From assembly GCA_034440635.1 (NCBI GenBank), contig JAOTON010001492.1, forward strand, positions 1-64,000: a DNA stretch of 64,000 bases, read 5' to 3'. Under the pieces are notes generated by a model, which saw nothing but the letters and a program-made list of their open reading frames with translations, was not told where the DNA came from and did not search any database. Below are positions 34,860-45,667 of this stretch, piece by piece. Source of the DNA: Lepas anatifera (Eukaryota; Arthropoda; Thecostraca; Lepadidae). Each line of letters begins with the position of its first letter. Position 1 is the stretch's first letter. The translations under genes were made by a program, and so were the position numbers.

Positions 34860-35583
34860 CCAACTGTGAAAAGCCAGCCAACAGACCAAAGGAGCCAAGG
34901 AGTGAGACGACTCCCCCTCACCACTCCTCAATAATGTTTTTCCCTCCTAGTTCTATGGATTTATTCAGGCCTCACACCCTGAAATATCTACTCCAACCTA
35001 ATTGCAGCACACTGGACAGAGCACTACATCCACTATGCACATTTAATTGTTACCTTAGCACCTGCTACATTTCAGCCAGTGGAAAACCTATGAAGAGGAG
35101 CCAGGGATAACACACAGAGAAAGCAACATCAAAATGCTGTGTCTGGACGAGAAAGGAGATATGGAAATGAGGTGACCTACCAGGATTGATGTAGGTTCTG
35201 TAGTCGTGGAGTTGCCTTCCTGTCTGAAAAGAACTGTTTTAGGGAAATTAGCACAAACCAGGACAACTAGAAGAAAGACATCACTTCTCCACTTGGTGGC
35301 AACTTAACAACACCAGTTGGCACCAGCTAACTCAGAGTAGAGCAGTTTCTTTTTTGCTGAGGTTAATACTAGCTAGAAATGGTTAAAAACTTACTCGGAA
35401 CAATACAGAGAAGCAAAAATTTTACCAGTAGCAAGAATCAACTTCTGCCACTCCTGCTTTCACTATAAGTGGAGAAGGCAGCTGGCAAAGGACAATGGCA
35501 AATGAGGTGCAACAGCTATCTCAGAAAGGACCGAATCTGAGCAAAGAGGAAATTTGATACAAAGTATTAAATTACAGGAAGAC
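34860..35583. other. No gene seen
   Basis: AT-rich, single-copy-looking sequence without ORFs, clear repeats or RNA motifs. Confidence 0.5.
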
Positions 35584-35850
35584 AGTTCAAGACGAATATC
35601 ACTGAAGCAAGACCGAAAACTACTGAAAAAACACTTATGGTGTACTGAATGTCAAGTTCAAGTTTGGCTGGTAGCCTGTCTGAGACCAAACCGATGCACT
35701 GTGTGGAGAAGGTGAGATGGTCCTGGTCCTCACTGGCTACCACACTGGATTTTTGGAAGAAGAGGAAAGGAGAAAAGGCAACACTAATATTCAAAGTTAT
35801 GCAAGAAATCACGCAAAAACACTTAACACCCCTCACTTCACCAGCACTGC
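35584..35850. repeat. Tandem duplicated segment, copy 1
   Basis: This is about 267 bp that recurs at 35922-36192 in the same orientation at roughly 85-90 percent identity by eye. Shared blocks include TAGCCTGTCTGAGACCAAAC, ATGGTCCTGGTCCTCACTGG and GAAGAAGAGGAAAGGAGAAA. Confidence 0.85.
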
Positions 35851-35921
35851 ATCACTCCACCACCACTCTCCCGCTTTGGTCTCTTTAGTCTTTCGTTCAG
35901 CAGCACATTCAACCTAAATAT

Positions 35922-36192
35922 CGTCAGAGAGAAATATCACCGAAGCAAGGCCGAAAATTAATAAAAACACTTAAGGTGTACTGAATGTCACGTTCAAGTT
36001 TGGCCAGTAGCCTGTCTGAGACCAAACCGACGCACGGCGTGGGGACGCCGATATGGTCCTGGTCCTCACTGGCTACAGCACTGGATTTCGGAAGAAGAGG
36101 AAAGGAGAAAAGGCAACACCAATATCCAAAGTTATGCAAGAAATCGCGCAAAACACTTAACACCACCTCACTTTCACCTGGACCGCACTACT
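35922..36192. repeat. Tandem duplicated segment, copy 2
   Basis: Second copy of 35584-35850, separated from it by about 70 bp. Short frames in both copies are not conserved as protein (frame-changing indels), so this is probably repeat DNA rather than a gene family. Confidence 0.85.
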
Positions 36193-37199
36193 CTCAGCGA
36201 ATACTCGGGTTCAATGGATTTCCAAATATAGAGGCCAAGCATAGGTCTGTTGCTAAGCAAAGCTAGTAGCAAAAAACGTCTTCTTTGATTCGCGTTAAAA
36301 CGGCCTTAAATTATTTTTGACAAATGAAATTTTAAAATTATTAATACCAAAAACAATATTTGCTTGTAATAGACAAAAATTTCACAGCAGCCGTCGACGG
36401 CGCACTAAAGACAAATAGTACATTATTATGTTTAGGAAGAGAATAAAGCAAAAATTTACGGAATCATCACATGGCTTTTAATACTTTTTAGCCTTGAAGT
36501 TACTAATCCTTGTACTTCTGCTCGGCTGCATTTTTCTTCAAAGACAGTAGTGGCGCACACTTGTTTTTTACCTTTATTATTCTTGTTGTTGTCTACGACA
36601 ACGGAGCGTGGTGCGGCAATTGAATGTTGTTGAAGAAATTGAAGCCATTTCAATTTACGTTTTATTCACGACATAACGCACAGACGTAGGTAATTTGAAA
36701 TACTGTTGAGTATTTTTTTTAGAGAGAAGGCAATTGAAACAGTGGGGTTGGTAGGGACGGCCATTTCCAATCGCCAATTCCAGAATGAAACTTAGAATTC
36801 TCTTTTCAATCAAGCTTTTGTTTGTATGTCTTCCAGTATCTGTATGCAAAAAACGTCTTTTTCTTCAATTCAAAGTGATTTTGACCCCAGTACCCACCGT
36901 TTTTGGGTTGTATTTTTGGTTTTGTCACTGAGTTGCTTTATAATTAAGTGAAGGAATGGGAATTACATCGGAAAATGTTGTTTCCAAAGAATGAAACTTA
37001 GTAAGAGCTGTATTCTGTGCTGTGTGTGTGTGCAATATTATTTTTTCTCTTTCATCTAGTTGAATTGATACTTTTCTCATCTTTAAAGTTGGAATATTGC
37101 ATCAAGGAGGCAATGATGTGCTGGAAAGTCACAGTTATATTTTATCTCTTTCTTAGTTTTAGATGAAATGTGGAAACCATTATCATGAATTTTACTTTA
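36193..37199. other. No gene seen
   Basis: AT-rich; small minus-strand frames at 36456-36653 and 36655-36849 show no domain. Confidence 0.45.
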
Positions 37200-37295
37200 T
37201 CCAGACTGGCTCTGGTCCGGCACAGTCCCGGCGTCTAGCCTTTGGTCTCGGCTTTAGTCCCGCCAGGACTGCGGGACCCAAAAGTCTCACCTCTA
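37200..37295. mobile_element. hAT-like terminal fragment
   Basis: It ends in GTCTCACCTCTA, close to the TCCCACCTCTA end of the element at 32400-34851. Before that come repeated GTCCCG/GTCCGG motifs instead of GCCCGG. No matching other end is found in the window, so this is a solo end or a truncated element. Confidence 0.45.
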
Positions 37296-37296
37296 C

Positions 37297-38077
37297 TGCT
37301 AAGACACTTGATAATAGGATGAAATGAGGGTTAGGTTAGGTTAGGTTAGGTTAGGTCAGGTCAGGTCAGGTCAGGTCAGGTCAGGTCAGGTCAGGTCAGG
37401 TCAGGTCAGGTCAGGTCAGGTCAGGTCAGGTCAGGCCGGGTCAGGCCAGGTCAGGTCAGGTCAGGTCAGGTCAGGTCAGGTCAGGTCAGGTCAGGTCAGG
37501 TCAGGTCAGGTCAGGTCAGGTCAGGTCAGGTCAGGTCAGGTCAGGTCAGGTCAGGTCAGGTCAGGTCAGGTCAGTTCAGTTCAGTTCAGTTCAGTTCAGT
37601 TCAGTTCAGTTCAGTTCAGTTCAGTTCAGTTCAGTTCAGTTCAGTTCAGATCAGTTCAGGTCAGGTCAGTTGTGCATGCCCTTGGTCCCTCTTTCCTAAT
37701 CTGGGGATATCACCCCTCTTTCCAGATTCTGAGTGCGCCTCTGGTCTGGGTACCACTTTGGGAAATGTTTTAGAAATATCCCCACATTCTGCAAGAAAAT
37801 CCCAAGAGGTGAAACCTACGGAAGGAGGGAGAGTTTGAGTAGTATTAAGTGGTACTCAGACCAGAGGCGCACTCCAGATTCTGGAAAGAGGGGTGATATC
37901 CCCAGACTAGGAAATGGGACCAAGGGCATACACAACTGACCTGACATAGCCTAGCCTAGCCTAGCATAGCCTACCCAAACCAAACAAAACTAAACCTAAT
38001 CTAACCTAACCTAACCTAACCTAACCTAACCTAACCTACCTAACCCTCATTGCCTCCTATTATCATGTGTCTTAGCA
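37297..38077. mobile_element. Foldback element with TTAGG-derived pentanucleotide arms
   Basis: The termini TGCTAAGACAC and GTGTCTTAGCA pair, and pairing continues inward through GATAATAGG, the pentanucleotide tract, and a second block (TGCATGCCCTTGGTCC, then GGGGATATCACCCCTCTTTC, then GTGCGCCTCTGGTCTG) against its reverse complement at about 37848-37935. Only about 100 bp forms the loop. The left arm holds an expanded array and the right arm a short one (CCTAA units at about 38000-38040). No ORF is present. A target duplication is not evident. Confidence 0.8.
37331..37670. repeat. Pentanucleotide array: TTAGG, TCAGG, TCAGT blocks
   Basis: These are 68 units in register: 5 TTAGG, about 43 TCAGG (with a few GCCGG/CCAGG-type variants), then about 20 TCAGT-type units. 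The ordered single-base changes suggest successive block expansion from a TTAGG seed. Confidence 0.93.
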
Positions 38078-38279
38078 CGCCTCTGCAGCATCATGCACCC
38101 CACTCTCATGCGTCTGAGCACTTCTCTTTGGACCTTTTGAACATTGGACTTCTTATTCAAAAGGTCTAACTTTCAAAGGGTAGAACCTATGAACATTAGA
38201 CCCCTTGAACAGTGGACCTTCTGATGTGATCCTTTTCAACCGTGAGATGTGTTCTGCCTACTACCATAATACCATGCAA

Positions 38280-38414
38280 AATGCTACCTCTCTTATTAGT
38301 TAGTTGGTTAAGGACTTATTATAAGGCACCCTCCTGTGTTGTTATAACCATCCAGCCATTATATGTTTGGTTTTTAGTGCCACCTTCCTCGCACCAGCCT
38401 CGCAAGTTCGCACC
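38280..38414. repeat. Fragment of a dispersed repeat (inverted relative to 42836-42940)
   Basis: The reverse complement of 42836-42940 matches here. Shared text includes AAGGACTT(A/T)TTATAAGG and GCACC...CTCGCAA(G/A)TTCGCACCA. It is interrupted at 38414 by the element that resumes at 47296, and the rest of the repeat continues at 48131. Confidence 0.65.
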
Positions 38415-38886
38415 ACCCTGTTTCATAAAAGTTGTAGAAATGCGGCGTGTTTTACACCACATTCACCTGCAAAGTTACGCTGTACTCAGAATCACGTTTC
38501 ACAAAGAGCAGTGACATTCACGCGAAAGCGGCGTAGATATCAAATGCAGCGTGAATTACGCCCAATTCCAGAATGGAATTACCCCTTTCAAATATGGCGT
38601 GTAACTGCTTTATTAACATGAAACACCGCATATATATTTTGCAATAAATTATTTGAATGAACATTATTGTACTTATTTGCTCTTACTCGATTTTTAAGTT
38701 TCTAATGCACTTTTACAAGTACTGCGGCGGAAGATGCACTATCAGCTGACGCAATAAAAATACGACGGATTTGTTTTTGGCCGTACCTCATTTTTTTAAG
38801 TAGTTACTGTCAAGAAGGTCCTAAAAAGGTTATTGTATTGTTGTGCGAGTGTAGTTCAGTAGAATTTTAGGTGAATTGTGTTTACT
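38415..38886. mobile_element. Short terminal-repeat element, left half (split)
   Basis: It aligns with 59399-59880: TTTCATAAAAGTTGTAGAAA, TTTTACACCACATTCACCTG, GACATTCACGCGAAAGCGGC. The match stops at TTTACT (38881-38886). The remaining half of the element is found at 47296-48130. Confidence 0.82.
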
Positions 38887-38959
38887 TCAAAAAATTCTTT
38901 GTGAAAATTCTAAAAAATTCTTCTTTGTGTTTACTTGTCAAAAATTATGAATACGAAAC

Positions 38960-41048
38960 TCGAGCACGGAGGGCAGTCGAGGCCGCCGCCGAGCCCCGCT
39001 CCTGGTCCAATCTGGCCTCTCCACCTTGAAATGACTTAGCTTACTTCCCAATAACTCATCTGCTCTTCCAGGTTACCTTCTCCCCGGCTCCCTCCCTGCT
39101 CTCTTTAATTCGTCCCTACCGCGCTTTCAGAATGCCATCGTAGCTTCTGGAGGTTTCCGGGGTGCTGCGGCGGGGCGCCGGCCTGACCGCCTCTATTCTC
39201 TGCCGGCTGCTTCAGCACCGGTCCCTGGCGCAGCATGTGGATGGACCGGGGTACGACCCGGGGAGTGACCCGGCCGCCTGAGAGTACCAGACATCGGCTC
39301 CCGCACAGCAGTGCGGAGGATCAAGGCGGCGTTGAAGCGAGGCTGGGCGTGGTGCCTGACCGCTCAGTCAGCGACTCCCGGATCTGCCGATCTGCCGTAG
39401 GTCCAGTTTGGAGAAAGAAATGCCTGATCTCGTCGCCGCTGCGTGGAGGCGGTGACCCTCCCATCATCGTCTGGTGGCGCGGTGGGCTGCCTGACCGGCG
39501 TACCGGGGGACAGCGGCGGCGGCGGTGCGGTGTCGGCCGCGACCGATGGGTCCCGCACCTTCATCTGCCACGGGTGATCTACAAAACGACATCTTGTCCT
39601 TGCACCAATTCGATGGCGGCCTGGTGATCGCCCGCCTGTCCGGCGTCGCCAGGCTGCCGTTAACTTGCCGTGCGACCGCGCTGGACTGCGAGGTGTTGCG
39701 CCCGCTCCGACCTCGGCCCTGGCCGGGTGGGCGCCGGCTTTCCTCGGTCTCGTCCTGCGCCGGGGGGGAATTGTGGATGCTCCTGCTGTTGGCGATCGTG
39801 CGCTGCATCCCTCAGTACTTCTGCGCGCGTTCTGAGTGACCCCTCCACCTGGAGGTACCAGATAACTCTACCGCACACGCAGCGCGGTGCTGTAGAAGAG
39901 GATGGCGCTGTGACGGGCACTGAGTGTGGTGGCTTGCTGCTCAAGTCACTTGATGAGTTGAGATGAGATGAGTTCCAGTCCAGTCATCTGATTGTAATTA
40001 GTTCCCGTAATTCTACACAAAAGACGGACTCTCCGCTGTGGAGACCCCTGAGTGACACGAATGTGGTGTTTGACCAGTGTCAGCGGGAATATACTGACAT
40101 CGGCTGGTGTTGACTCGCTGTCGGGTGATGTCGCCACCGTCGTTGTTCCCAACGTGATGATCGAACCGTGGCGCCACCTTTGTGATAGGTTCAATGTGCA
40201 CACGTCATGGGCGCCCCATTGCTCAATCATTGTTAATGATATTGTATCGACTCCCAATCTCTGGTTAAGCTGGTAGCTGGTATGGTTAGCTGGTATGGAA
40301 ACGCTGTGCTTATGCTTATACTTGCCGAACATTGAGCTATTTCGAATTCTTACCTCGACATTGTTCTGGTAAATTTGCTGCAAGTAAGCTCTCGCTTCCT
40401 GCTTTTGCAGTTCTCCCTCCCGTCACAGCTGTTGTACCTATGTATCTTGTGTGCCACTCTAAACTCTTATCCGCCTGTTAATGCCCGGATGCAATCTGTT
40501 AACATTAAGTGCGATGTCATTAATGTATCGATGTTTAACCTCATCGTTGGCGCCCAAGCCAGGCTAAAAACTTCATATGTATAACTATGTTGTGAGACCG
40601 CCTGTATAACTTCTGATTTGGCTTATGATGGGTTACCTCTCTATCTAAATGTTAGTTGCTACCTGCGGGGGACCGACCGGGGGTCCGAGCTGACTGATGG
40701 CCGTCCGGAGGAGCCCGCTTTCATGCGGTGGACGGTGTTGGAGGCTTCGCCTCTGCCCGGGTGTGGAGAGCGCCCGGGAAACCAAACGGGCTCCGCCTCG
40801 CCCCCCCCGAGGGCGGGACGCCGCTGGTCGACGCGCCACCCGCCGTCGTCCCAGCAGCTGCTACTACCGGCGCCCCCTCCGCGGCCTGGCAAGCTGCGGA
40901 ACGGGGCACATCCTACAGCTACCCTACCTACCAGCGGGCTCGGGAGTCGCACGGCTTGGCAGCCGTCGCGGCCCCGGCCCGCATAGGTAGATGAACGACG
41001 GTCCCCCCGCTGTGAGCGCCAACGGCGGGGGGCAGAGCCGAGGCGCGC
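38960..41048 (+). other. GC-rich 5' region of the second LINE
   Basis: It lies upstream of the endonuclease. Several overlapping frames are open on both strands (39235-39627, 40728-40994 plus; 39464-39808 minus), but no zinc knuckle or other ORF1 mark is seen. The 40728-40994 frame is proline/alanine-rich and may be the end of ORF1 or the start of ORF2. A real ORF1 is not demonstrated. Confidence 0.4.
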
Positions 41049-42267
41049 GTGGCCCCGGGGTGGCCGCAGCCGAAGAGCAAAAACCGAAGGTATCGTCGCA
41101 ACCGCCAAGCCAGAAGCCGCCTCCTCATATGCGGGTGGAACGCGGAGGGTCTCCGGAAGAAAATCCCGGAAGTCTCACGCTGGCTCTCTGCAGCAAAGGT
41201 GGACGTGGCGGCGATACAAGAGGCTCAGCTCCCGGCCAACAAGATCCTCTCCATCCCGGGATTCCAGGCCGCCTCGGCTCGCAGAAGGGTGCGCGGCAGG
41301 AGGGGAGACGGGCCAGTCAAAGGTGGAGACGTCATCATCTTCGTCCGAGACGGCCTACCCTTCACCACCATCGATACCTCTCCCCTCCAGCCGGGTGACA
41401 ACACTACCGAGTGGTGCGGGGTCCGGCTCTTCACCCAACCGCGGGGTACTAACCCCAGAGCGTCCTACATCGACATCTATAACATCTATCGCCCTCCCAT
41501 CCGGAACTCTGAAGACGATGAACGCGTCGACCGCTTCACGCTGAATGGCTTCCCTTCGAACGCGAACACAATCATCATCGGTGACGTCAACGGCCACCAC
41601 CCCTCCTGGGATGTTAATTGTTTGGAACCAGATGGGGTGGGCCAAATGGTGGAAGAGTGGGCTCACAACAATGACTGGAGGGTTCTAAACTCCGGCGCCC
41701 CCACGTGCACTGGTTACGGGGGCAGGCCCGCCTAACGGCGCCAGACGTGACTCTCACGCATCGGGAGCTCGCGAGGCGTTGTACCTGGTCGATTGGCGAG
41801 GACCTGGGGAGTGACCACTTACCCCAGGTCGTTTCCGCCGTGGTCGACGGTAGCCGCCCGCGACGTATCCGGAAGACCCGGTGGGCGCTTAACAAAGCCG
41901 ACTGGCCCGCCTTTACGGCGCTCTGCGAAGAGGCGACTGTGAACCTCCCAGTGGACTCACTATCTGTGGAGACCCTGGTGTACCGTCTGACGGAAATCAT
42001 ACGCTCTGCTAGCGCCCAGACTATCCCACGAGGCGCCCGGGCCGACCCGAAGCCCTGGGCTGCCGACCCTGATCTGGTCGAGGCTATAACTGAGCGCCGG
42101 TCAGCCAGAGCCGCTTTCCACCGACAACCCGATGCCCCTGGAGCCCTCAACCGTTGGAAGGAGGCCAAGAAGCGTGCGGCGGAGGCAGAGGACTCGGCAC
42201 GACAGCGGTCCTTCAGAGATTTTGTTAGCACGGAGCTAAACAAGCCAACCTCAATTGGCCTCGGTCA
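41049..42267 (+). pseudogene. Second LINE ORF2, endonuclease domain
   Basis: Two frames are used (41049-41735 and 41705 onward, shift near 41720). Motifs: LLICGWNAEGLRKK, DVAAIQEAQL, IDIYNIYRPP, IIGDVNGHHPSWD, then TLTHRELARR and GSDHLPQVV, the order of an apurinic-type LINE endonuclease. The start codon is uncertain because the frame begins upstream without a clear ATG. Coding is cut at about 42267 by another insertion. Confidence 0.85.
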
Positions 42268-42501
42268 TCGAAAGTGTTGGCACCTGGCGCATTTTTTTGA
42301 AAACGCCAGTAGAGGGACTGACGTCTGGCGCGGCTGCTTCATATCCGGCGCATTGTTGAACGCGATATAGATTTTGAACGTTTATTTTCAGTCGTGGTGA
42401 ACTCGTTGCTGTGAAAAAGTGTAGTTCATGTTGGGTGGACATGAATATTGAAGACTGGCGTTATTTTCTTGTTTGTTATAATCTTGGAAAGTTCAAAGAA
42501 A

Positions 42502-42727
42502 ATGGAGGTGAGACGGATAACCATTACATCCAATCAGAACTGCTGCGTTCCTCAGTGTGTATCCTTCCGAAGAAATTGTCCAAGTCTTAGCTTTCACAAG
42601 TTTCCTCAGGATAAGGTGCTGTCCAAGCAGTGGAAGTCGAAACTGAGAATTGGGAAGAAGATGGGCTCAAATGCTGTTGTCTGTTGCAGACATTTTCAGC
42701 CATCTGACTTCCATTCACATCCACCTG
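42502..42727 (+). CDS. THAP-domain first exon
   Basis: From ATG at 42502 (context AAAATGG) the protein has the C2CH THAP pattern: CCVPQC near residue 15, FHKFPQD, a tryptophan in LSKQWKSKL, and CCRHFQPSDF. THAP domains are DNA-binding zinc modules found in P-element-type transposases and domesticated host factors. The exon ends at GTAAGC (42728), a good splice donor, in phase 1. No further exon with transposase (DDE) motifs is found before 43859, so the element or gene is truncated or intron-rich beyond recognition. Confidence 0.75.
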
Positions 42728-42746
42728 GTAAGCGGCTGTGAGGCCA

Positions 42747-43090
42747 GTGTGCAAAGTATGGCATTTTCGACGAGATCTCGTCCGTGCGAGTTCCCTTGGA
42801 GACAGGACCGAGTGGTGTGAACTTTATCAACCTGGTGCGAATTTGCGAGGTTAGTGACACTTAAACTTAACAAATAATGGCTGAATGGCCATTAAGACAC
42901 AGGAGGTACCTTATAAAAAGTCCTTAACTGACTAATGATTGAGGTAGCACTGCATTGTAGGGGTAGGAATGGGTGCATTTTTTCCCTGGTATGTGGCAGA
43001 TTGGTGCGAATTTTCGGAGGCTGGTGGTGCGAGAATTTAGATGGCTGGTGCGACTCATCTGGCCTGCTGCCATACTTTGCAGACTGGCTG
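42747..43090. repeat. Dispersed repeat, plus orientation
   Basis: Parts recur inverted at 38280-38414, at about 48131-48230 (GACGAGATCTCGTC core) and at about 48470-48570 (CCATACTTTGCA end). It lies directly after the THAP splice donor. Confidence 0.65.
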
Positions 43091-43180
43091 TGAGGCAATC
43101 TCCAGTTCCGCTTATGCCTCCTTCCACTCCCCTTGAGCCTGCTTCTAGCAGGAGTAAGCCTTAATCCTTGGGCCGTCATC

Positions 43181-43455
43181 ATAGGCGGATCCAGGATTGC
43201 CGATCAGGGGTACCTTCCCGGGGGCGGCGCACCATTCTTGACCGGGAAACCCTATCGGATAGGAGCAAAACCCTATCGGTGGGAGCCGACTTTCGTATCC
43301 TGGGAGGGGGTGGTGGTGGGAAGCGAAATTTCAGGGGGCGTGGCCATTTCAGAGGGCGCCGAGGGTCGATGGTGGGGGCACATACTCCCTTTGCCCCCTG
43401 GATCTGCCTATGGGGCATGTGCCCACTTTGCCGTCCCCCTGGATCCGCCTGTGGC
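43181..43455. mobile_element. MITE with ATAGGCGGATCCAGG ends
   Basis: The left end ATAGGCGGATCCAGG is complementary to the right end CCTGGATCCGCCTGT. A third internal copy, CCTGGATCTGCCTAT, lies at about 43398. About 275 bp, GC-rich, non-coding. A lone end-like CCTGGATCTGCC also occurs near 54897. Confidence 0.6.
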
Positions 43456-43864
43456 TGCATTCCCTTTTAGCCCGGAAAACTGACATCTTGAAATAATTCG
43501 GTAGATATACGCCTTTATTTGTTTCAAGCTGTCTGAAATTCCAGTTTGAATGTACGATGGAAAATGCGTTTCCAAACACAAGCGTCGCCACCGGCAAAGA
43601 AGTGGGGGGGGCAGCAAACTTCATCCTGATGCTGACTACAAGCTTTGCTCCTTGGGACCAAAAACTCTTCGAATTTGGATTCTTCTCTGTCTTCCGCAGT
43701 GACTGGTTATAAGCCGCTGCCACATACCAAACACAAAACACGTATAATTCACCGCTTACCATGCTATTCCCGGGGCCCACTAACGTTGTTTACCTCTCGG
43801 AGTCCCTCTTTCGCGGCCATCTTGGAGGGCACACTAGCGCCGCTGGTGAGCGTGACCGGGGTCA

Positions 43865-45660
43865 ATAGGTCGAGTGACCAAGGTCCTTCGCAAGATGGAG
43901 GGAGCGGTACAGGACGCGTGCCCCGGCCAGGCAATAAACGGGACCAGCGGGTAGATGCTCGCGGAGGACCGAGCCAAAGCGGAGGCCTTCGTCCGTACCT
44001 ACGCGGAAGTCAGTAAGAATGTCCGCTCCAAGAAGCTCGACCGGTCCGTGAAACAGGAACACCGAACCCTGAGTTCACAACCATGCCGCTGCGGCGGCGA
44101 AAAAGACCGGACCATGCCAACCCTTCACTTTGCAGGAATTGGAGGACCAGCTCCGAAACCTGAAGCCGAGGAAGGCGCCAGGACCGGACCAGCTGTGCTC
44201 TGAACATATCAAGCACCTGGGGCCCTCTGCACGGCGTGTACTCTTACACGCCATCAACAGGTCTTGGACGTCAGCCGACGTCCCCTCCGCATGGCGCAGG
44301 GCAACTATCATCCCCATTCCCAAAGCCGGGAAGGACCCGAAGGTAGTCAGTAGCTACCGTCCTATCGCGCTGACCAGCCATGTCGCTAAACTGGCAGAAC
44401 GAATGATAGCGGCACGCCTGACATACCTAACCGAACGTGATGACCTGATCCCTGCCGAGCAGGTGGGTTTCCGTCGGGGTCGCTCCGCTGAGGATAACCT
44501 GGCCCGACTGGTCCAGCGAGTGCAGGACGGCTGGAACCGGCCAAAACCAAGAGGCTGACCCTCAGAAGGAGTGACTGCAGACAAGTTCGTCCTCCTGGCC
44601 TTCGACTTCTCCAGAGCGTACGACACCATCGATCACCGAATGCTGAAGCTCAAACTCCTGAAGAAGTTACCGAAGTGCATGGTGTTCTGGATACACCACT
44701 TCCTCAGAGACCGTCGAGCGTGCGCTGAGGTTAACGGTGTTCGCAGCCGCGAGCGCATCTTCCGGGCAGGCCTCCCACAGGGCTCGGTGCTCGCGCCGAC
44801 CCTGTACACGCTCTGGTCTGCGGACCTGATAGAGTCCCTCCGGGAGGTCCCGCGAACCGACATCTTCCTCTACGCTGACGACACTGCCACCCTCAGCGCG
44901 GGCAGCACCGTGGAGATCGCCCGCTCCCGTGCGCAGCATGCTGCGGACGTCATGGCCCGCTGGGCGGCGCAATGGAAAATGACCATTGCTGGCCAGAAGA
45001 CCCAAGCACTGGTGCTGTCACAGTGGGCCAGGGACGCAAGGGACCTCTCCATCAAGGTGGCGGGGACGTCTGTGTGTGTTACGCCACACCTAAAACTACT
45101 GGGCGTGACCTTCGACCGCCTTCTACATTTCGGGGAGCACTGTCAGGCTTTGCGCAGGAAGACCAAGCCTCGCCTCGCACAGCTACGTCAGCTCACTGCA
45201 CGCTCGTGGGGGTTACGCGAGCGACAGCTCAGGACCGTCGCAAACGGCTACGTGCGTGGCGCCCTAGAGTTCGCCGCCGGCGCATGGATGCCCGCCGCAT
45301 CACCCTCACACGTCGAGCTGATCGACAGAGAGCCTCCGCGCCGCAGCCAGGGTGGTAACCGGATGCCCACAGTCGACCCCTGTGGCACCACTCATGGCAG
45401 AAGCGGGCCTACCTCCGGCTCACTCCCGTCGCCGCGTCCTGGCCGCCCGTATGGTTTGCCGAGCGAGGTCGTTCCCAGCGGACGACCCACTCCGTGCAGC
45501 GGTCGAGTCGACAGCCCCAAGACGCCTCGACTCGACAACGGGCTGGCGAGAGCTGGGACTCGAGGCTCTCAACAAGGCCGGCCTGACGGACATCGCGGTG
45601 GAGGAACGGCTGGCGGTCACCGCCCCACCTTGGCTGACTCCGGGGTCCCGTCCAATTCGA
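43865..45660 (+). pseudogene. Second LINE ORF2, reverse transcriptase domain
   Basis: Motifs in order: LKPRKAPGPDQL, IIPIPKAGKDP, YRPIALTSHVAKLAERM, QVGFRRGRSAEDN, LAFDFSRAYDTIDH, LPQGSVLAPTLY and the catalytic FLYADDTATLS. Frames change near 44125, 44560, 45340 and 45660. The frame that runs on from 45340 to 45965 is out of register and is noise; the true thumb continues at 45352-45660. Confidence 0.88.
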
Positions 45661-45667
45661 CCTGGAC

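Larger units (their letters stand above)
42268..43859. mobile_element. 1.6 kb insertion in the second LINE (contains THAP exon and MITE)
   Basis: LINE coding stops near 42267 and resumes near 43865. The pentanucleotide GGTCA occurs on both sides (42263-42267 and 43860-43864), a possible target duplication. The ends do not form clear terminal inverted repeats. Inside are a THAP-domain exon with a splice donor, a dispersed repeat (42747-43090) and a MITE (43181-43455). It could be a P-type transposon remnant or a captured gene start. Confidence 0.5.

Noticed and set aside
37331..37670. Reading the TTAGG array as a true telomere end
   Set aside because: Only five perfect TTAGG units, flanked on both sides by other sequence and part of a hairpin element, so it is interstitial.
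39235..39966. Overlapping open frames on both strands upstream of the second LINE endonuclease
   Set aside because: High GC keeps all frames open. No ORF1 zinc knuckle or other domain is visible, so no gene is claimed.
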